Positions 6,352 through 9,461 of a stretch of 9,461 nt of DNA are shown one piece after another. Within the stretch, counting starts at the first letter, position 1. The number at the start of each line of letters is the position of its first letter. The translations under genes were made by a program, and so were the position numbers. Source of the DNA: an uncultured Clostridia bacterium (lineage in GTDB: Bacteria; Bacillota; Clostridia; Oscillospirales; Acutalibacteraceae); contig CAMGDK010000053.1 of assembly GCA_946042285.1 (NCBI GenBank), positions 1-9,461 on the forward strand, in the 5' to 3' direction. The notes below the pieces were generated by a model. It had not been told where the DNA came from, did no database searches, and worked only from the letters and a program-made list of their open reading frames with translations.

Positions 6352-7365
6352 ATGAAAAAGCAATACTTAATGCTGTCGGTGCTTGGTGCGTTAGCCATTG
6401 TGCTGACAGCATTTTCTTATCAATCAAGACAGGGTGCGCTCGACGGCTTAATGATGTCAATAAACACAATCATTCCGTCTCTTTTACCGTTGCTTATTAT
6501 ATTTTTGCTAATTATGAAATCGGGCGCAAGAGATGCGCTGGGAAGGCTGTTTGGATTTGTTGCAGTTAAGCTATTCAATCTGCCGCACACTGCTATTACT
6601 GCAATTGTACTTGGACTTGTGGGAGGATACCCCACCGGAGCTCTGCTAACAAAGGAACTTTTTGACAGCGGTGACATCAGCGCAAATCAGGCACGGCGAA
6701 TAATGCGGTTTAATTTTTGCGGCGGCTGCGGATTTATTATTACGGCGCTCGGCACTGCAAGACTCGGAAGCAGCAGTGCGGGACTGATTCTTTTTGCATC
6801 AAATGTAATCAGTGCAGTCGTAATCGGCTTTGCATTATCATTCATTGAAAAGAGAGAGCGCATGGAATTTTATTCGTTTTCTCCTAATTCAAGCGGACTT
6901 GATGTGTTGAACGATGCAACGCTGTCTGCCGTGCGAAGCGTTTTGAGCATTACGGCAATCGTCACGCTTTTCTCGGCATTTACTGCTATCGTGCCAATCA
7001 GCGACACGCTTTTGCCGTTAATCGAGATAACATCGGGACTGTGCGGCAGGGCGGATTTCTCTATTACGCAAACGGCGGCGTACCTGTCGTTCGGTGGGAT
7101 ATGTATTCATCTTCAAATTCTCGGCACAATCAAGCAATTCGGGATGAAATATTTTGATTTTTTCTGCTTTCGTATAATCGGTGCCGTGATTTCGTACGGT
7201 GCGGCATGGTTGCTTGCAAGGATTTTTCCGAGTGATGTGCCTGTGTTTTCGAGCATAGCACAGCCGATCGAGGCATCAAGCATGAACACGGCATTGTCCG
7301 TGCTGATGATTTTGGGGTGCTTTGTAATAGTACTTGATGTAAGAGAAAAGAAGATTAGGATATAA
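6352..7365 (+). CDS. ylbJ: YlbJ-family sporulation integral membrane protein
   Basis: A 337-residue polytopic membrane protein with hydrophobic segments at about 4-22, 33-56, 66-91, 122-135, 143-164, 192-215, 270-291 and 311-329. The region GLVGGYPTGALLTKELFDSG (about 88-107) followed by RRIMRFNFCGGCGF and a glycine/serine-rich membrane stretch is the mark of YlbJ / nucleoside-recognition (Gate) domain proteins; SFGGICIHLQI near 246-256 also fits. In B. subtilis YlbJ is made in the mother cell and is needed for a proper spore; its transported substrate, if any, is not settled. The protein is shorter than B. subtilis YlbJ (about 400 residues). ATG 6352 has GGAG 7 bp upstream. It lies directly downstream of the phage operon and converges with the VanW gene. 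Clostridia may have several paralogues, so the exact orthologue is not certain. Confidence 0.72.
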   Translation: MKKQYLMLSVLGALAIVLTAFSYQSRQGALDGLMMSINTIIPSLLPLLIIFLLIMKSGARDALGRLFGFVAVKLFNLPHTAITAIVLGLVGGYPTGALLTKELFDSGDISANQARRIMRFNFCGGCGFIITALGTARLGSSSAGLILFASNVISAVVIGFALSFIEKRERMEFYSFSPNSSGLDVLNDATLSAVRSVLSITAIVTLFSAFTAIVPISDTLLPLIEITSGLCGRADFSITQTAAYLSFGGICIHLQILGTIKQFGMKYFDFFCFRIIGAVISYGAAWLLARIFPSDVPVFSSIAQPIEASSMNTALSVLMILGCFVIVLDVREKKIRI

Positions 7366-7389
7366 TATACCGATTGTATATTATATTCC
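7358..7389 (+). terminator. AT-rich hairpin across the ylbJ stop codon
   Basis: GGATATAATATAC (7358-7370) pairs with GTATATTATATTCC (7376-7389): 11 continuous pairs, one bulged T and 2 more pairs around a 5-base loop. The ylbJ stop (7363-7365) is in the left arm. It is followed by CCTTTTCC rather than a run of T, so it is a weak terminator at best and may instead protect the mRNA 3' end. Confidence 0.35.
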
Positions 7390-7413
7390 CTTTTCCTCCA
7401 AAAAATATTACAC

Positions 7414-7450
7414 CAATGTACAAGTAGGGACAGTCCCTATTTGTACATTG
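7414..7450. repeat. 17-bp near-perfect palindrome, REP-like
   Basis: CAATGTACAAGTAGGGA (7414-7430) and TCCCTATTTGTACATTG (7434-7450) are inverted copies with one G.T wobble, around a 3-base loop. No T run follows on either strand, so it does not look like an intrinsic terminator. GGGACAGTCCC-centred palindromes occur as dispersed repeats in Firmicutes, sometimes tied to REP-associated transposases; whether this one is repeated in the genome cannot be seen here. Confidence 0.5.
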
Positions 7451-7453
7451 TGC

Positions 7454-7490
7454 AAAAAAACGGGTGAACAAATTGTTCGCCCGTTTTGAT
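7454..7490 (-). terminator. Bidirectional terminator between ylbJ and the VanW gene
   Basis: CGGGTGAAC (7461-7469) and GTTCGCCCG (7475-7483) form a 9-bp stem with one wobble and a 5-base loop. On the - strand it is followed by seven T (A run at 7454-7460), a good terminator just 9 bp after the VanW stop. On the + strand TTTTGATTTT follows, so it can also stop ylbJ transcripts. Confidence 0.8.
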
Positions 7491-7491
7491 T

Positions 7492-8376
7492 TTAACTCTT
7501 TTTAGTTGTGGTTTTGTCCTTATCCTTTTCTTTATCCTTATCCTTTTTATCCTTATCCTTGTCTTCCTTCTTTGTTGTTGTCTTCGGCTTTGAATACTTA
7601 CTGTACGTCTTATAGTTTTCCTCACCGTCAACAGTTCTTGTCAGAGTATAGGATTTGCCGCTTTTTTTAATATCGATTTTAACCTCACCCGGAGTAATAT
7701 CCTCCTTTGCAAGCACCTTGCAGGTGAGTGTACCGTTTTCGGCATAAACAGACAGCTTAATATCACACGCAGAGTCGTTTACAAACTGAAAGTCCTGTGT
7801 GTTCCACTGAACAGTAGCGTCGCCGCCGAGCGGAACATAGGTAATCTCAAGCGAATGGCACGCCCTGACCTTAATTTTAAGGTTTGCCCTGAGCACTGCC
7901 TGAAAAATTGTTGAGCTGACCTGACAGATTCCTCCGCCCAGACCGTCAACAAATTCCTTGCCGTTAACGACCTTTGCCTCCTCATATCCTGCAAGAATTG
8001 TCCTTTTTCCTACTGTTTGATTAAAGCTAAAGGTTTTACCTGCCGGAATTTTGAGATTATTAAGGTGTTCAACCGCTGAATGAATATTATTTGTTCTTGT
8101 TACATTTGAAGCGGTATAGTATGTAGTATATGATGAAATTTCGTAAGGATAGCTGCCGTTTGTATCCTTTGTCAAAGCGGGATAAACCGTGTTGGTTTGC
8201 GCCTCCTTAAAGGTTGTGGCGGTATCCTCCGTTGTGCGCATTGTTGTGGTTGTTGCCTCTGTCTGCTCGCTCGATTCTTCGCTTGCCGCTTCATTATCCT
8301 TATTGATTTGCGAGCAGCCTGCAAGCACCGAAAGCAAAAACAATACGCTAAGTGCGAATGCTGAAAATCTTTTCAA
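7492..8376 (-). CDS. VanW-domain lipoprotein with Lys/Asp-rich tail
   Basis: A 294-residue exported lipoprotein. Residues 1-20 form a signal peptide ending in lipobox LAGC with Cys21 as the lipid-modified residue. A Ser/Thr/Glu-rich linker (22-60) precedes the VanW domain (about 90-215), shown by GKTFSFNQTVGKR (113-125), GGGICQVSST (147-156), CHSLEITYVPLGGDATVQW (173-191) and DFQFVND. VanW proteins occur beside vancomycin-resistance genes and in many Gram-positive envelopes; their reaction is unproven, though a peptidoglycan-linked role is likely. Residues 265-294 are a low-complexity tail of KD, KE and TTT, likely cationic/anionic and disordered. The start is TTG at 8376 with AAGGAG 9 bp upstream, inside the glmU 3' end; the 3-bp gap after glmU suggests coupled translation. 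There is no sign of van resistance genes nearby. Confidence 0.85.
   Translation of the reverse strand: MKRFSAFALSVLFLLSVLAGCSQINKDNEAASEESSEQTEATTTTMRTTEDTATTFKEAQTNTVYPALTKDTNGSYPYEISSYTTYYTASNVTRTNNIHSAVEHLNNLKIPAGKTFSFNQTVGKRTILAGYEEAKVVNGKEFVDGLGGGICQVSSTIFQAVLRANLKIKVRACHSLEITYVPLGGDATVQWNTQDFQFVNDSACDIKLSVYAENGTLTCKVLAKEDITPGEVKIDIKKSGKSYTLTRTVDGEENYKTYSKYSKPKTTTKKEDKDKDKKDKDKEKDKDKTTTKKS
7516..7566. repeat. Short tandem repeat coding for the KDKDK tail
   Basis: On the + strand, TCCTTATCC-type 6- and 12-base units recur six times or more, coding on the - strand for alternating Lys-Asp (AAGGATAAGGAT). Imperfect units with TTTT or TTC breaks code for KK and EK. Such tracts can gain or lose units by slippage, changing the tail length by two residues per unit without a frameshift. 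Confidence 0.65.
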
Positions 8377-8379
8377 TTA

Positions 8380-9461
8380 TTATTTCTCCTTATAAGGCTT
8401 TTTCTCGTTAACCCAATTTTCCTTGATAACCTGCCTTGCCCTTGCAACCGAAAGAGCATCCTTAGGAATATCATCGGTAATAGTTGAGCCTGCTGCTATA
8501 TACGCCTTGTCCCCCACCTCGACAGGTGCGATAAGGTTTGTGTTGCAGCCTATAAACGCACCGTCGCCGATAGTACAACGGTGCTTGCTTTTACCGTCGT
8601 AGTTACATGTAACGGTTCCGCAGCCGAAATTGACATCTGCGCCGACATCACTGTCGCCGATATATGTTAGGTGAGCGCTCTTGCTGCCCTCGCCCATAAC
8701 TGAATTTTTAACCTCTACAAAATTGCCGATATGGACTCCCGACTTAAGCACTGAATTTGCCCTTACCTTAACAAACGGACCTGCATCAACATTGCTTTCA
8801 ACAGTGCTGTCAAGGATTTTGCAATTATCAAGAATTACATTGTCGCCGATTGTGCCGTTATCAATATATGTGTTAGGACCGATTGTACACCCTTCACCGA
8901 TAACCGTGTCGCCGATAATAATTGTATTTGGAAGAATAACGGTTGAGCCGCCGATTTTAACATTCTTTCCAATCATTACTCCGTCTGTGCACGGAATATC
9001 AACACCGCTTACCATAAGGGCGTCGTTGATATTTCTCCTCATGATATTATTGAGTATATTAAGCTGTCTTCTGTCGTTTGCGCCGAGCACAACCTCGCTG
9101 TTTTCAACAACATACGCGCCCGCATTCTTGCCTGCCGATATTAAAATTTCAAGACAGTCCGTAAGATAATACTCGTTTTGTGCATTATTGTTTGTGATTT
9201 TTGAAAGAGCATAAAGGAGGTCGCCGCCGTTAAACCAATAGCAGCCTGCGTTTGACTCGTTAATTTTCTTTTCCTCGTCTGTTGCATCCTTATGCTCAAC
9301 AATGCGCAAAAGAGTACCGTTTTCGTCGCGCTTGACATGACCGATACCATCCGTGTCGTCAACCATTGCACTGATAAGCGTGATTGAATTAGCGTTTGAT
9401 TTGTGGTAATCGTAAGCCTTGTTGATGGTATCTGCATCCATAAGCGGACCGTCGCCGTTAA
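8380..9461 (-). CDS. glmU: Bifunctional GlmU, UDP-GlcNAc pyrophosphorylase / GlcN-1-P acetyltransferase (N-terminus outside window)
   Basis: GlmU acetylates glucosamine-1-phosphate and then joins it to UTP, giving UDP-GlcNAc for peptidoglycan and other wall polymers. The frame runs off the right edge; 359 residues are visible and about the first 100 are missing, so the ATG at 9441 is internal. Uridyltransferase motifs: GDGPL (9456-9442, with the metal-binding Asp), GIGHVKR, IVEHKDA, NAGCYWF, QNEYYLTD and GANDR. The left-handed beta-helix follows as hexapeptide repeats from about 9000 to 8440, with acetyltransferase marks VRANS, EVKNS, SAHLTYIGDSDVG (catalytic His), VNFGCGTVTCNYDG, FIGCNTNLIAPV and RARQV. 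All expected residues seen here are present, so both activities should be intact. It precedes the VanW lipoprotein gene by 3 bp in one transcription unit; its promoter is outside the window. Confidence 0.96.
   Translation of the reverse strand, partial: NGDGPLMDADTINKAYDYHKSNANSITLISAMVDDTDGIGHVKRDENGTLLRIVEHKDATDEEKKINESNAGCYWFNGGDLLYALSKITNNNAQNEYYLTDCLEILISAGKNAGAYVVENSEVVLGANDRRQLNILNNIMRRNINDALMVSGVDIPCTDGVMIGKNVKIGGSTVILPNTIIIGDTVIGEGCTIGPNTYIDNGTIGDNVILDNCKILDSTVESNVDAGPFVKVRANSVLKSGVHIGNFVEVKNSVMGEGSKSAHLTYIGDSDVGADVNFGCGTVTCNYDGKSKHRCTIGDGAFIGCNTNLIAPVEVGDKAYIAAGSTITDDIPKDALSVARARQVIKENWVNEKKPYKEK

Noticed and set aside
7492..8376. Vancomycin resistance locus
   Set aside because: A VanW domain alone is common in Gram-positive envelopes; no vanH, vanA/B, vanX or two-component genes are nearby.
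8681..9169. 162-codon + strand frame inside glmU
   Set aside because: Antisense shadow of the hexapeptide-repeat region; repetitive Leu/Pro/Ser composition, no family resemblance.
1..9461. CRISPR array, tRNA or rRNA gene, intact insertion sequence
   Set aside because: I saw no spaced direct repeats, cloverleaf sequence, rRNA blocks or transposase frame.

Overview
The window suggests a low-to-middle GC, spore-forming member of the Clostridia (Ruminococcaceae/Oscillospiraceae-like). The grounds are a YlbJ-family sporulation membrane protein, a Gram-positive-style VanW-domain lipoprotein, glmU, AGGAGG-type ribosome binding sites, frequent TTG/GTG starts and phage structural genes of the type found in clostridial prophages. 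This placement is an inference; no rRNA or other taxonomic marker is present.

Region 1 (1-6284, + strand) is a tightly packed phage-derived structural operon. It starts inside a major capsid gene cut by the window edge. Next come three small proteins in the usual places of head-tail connector, head completion/stopper and tail terminator, then a 31-codon GTG-started ORF, a LysM-containing tube/baseplate adaptor, a gpD/gp27-like hub, a gpV/gp45-like spike, a gp25-like wedge protein, a baseplate J (gp47-type) protein, a gpI/DUF2313-like tail protein and one small fibre-like protein. Nearly all neighbours overlap or are separated by only a few bases, and no large ORF is broken. The striking absence is at 2012-2127: the sheath, tube, tail-assembly chaperone and tape-measure genes expected between terminator and LysM adaptor are not there. 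Either the tail core was cleanly deleted, or these genes lie elsewhere, or the locus makes an unusual particle with a capsid and baseplate but little or no tail.

Region 2 (6285-7365, + strand) leaves the phage operon with no lysis or integrase gene. A 67-bp gap holds a sigma-E-like promoter and a hairpin that would hide the ribosome binding site of the next gene on read-through transcripts. That gene is ylbJ-like.

Region 3 (7366-7491) is a convergent intergenic gap with three hairpins, the last a likely bidirectional terminator. Region 4 (7492-9461, - strand) is a coupled pair read right to left: glmU (5' part outside the window), then 3 bp later a VanW-domain lipoprotein with a Lys/Asp-rich tail. 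GlmU makes UDP-GlcNAc for peptidoglycan; the VanW lipoprotein presumably acts on or near the cell wall.
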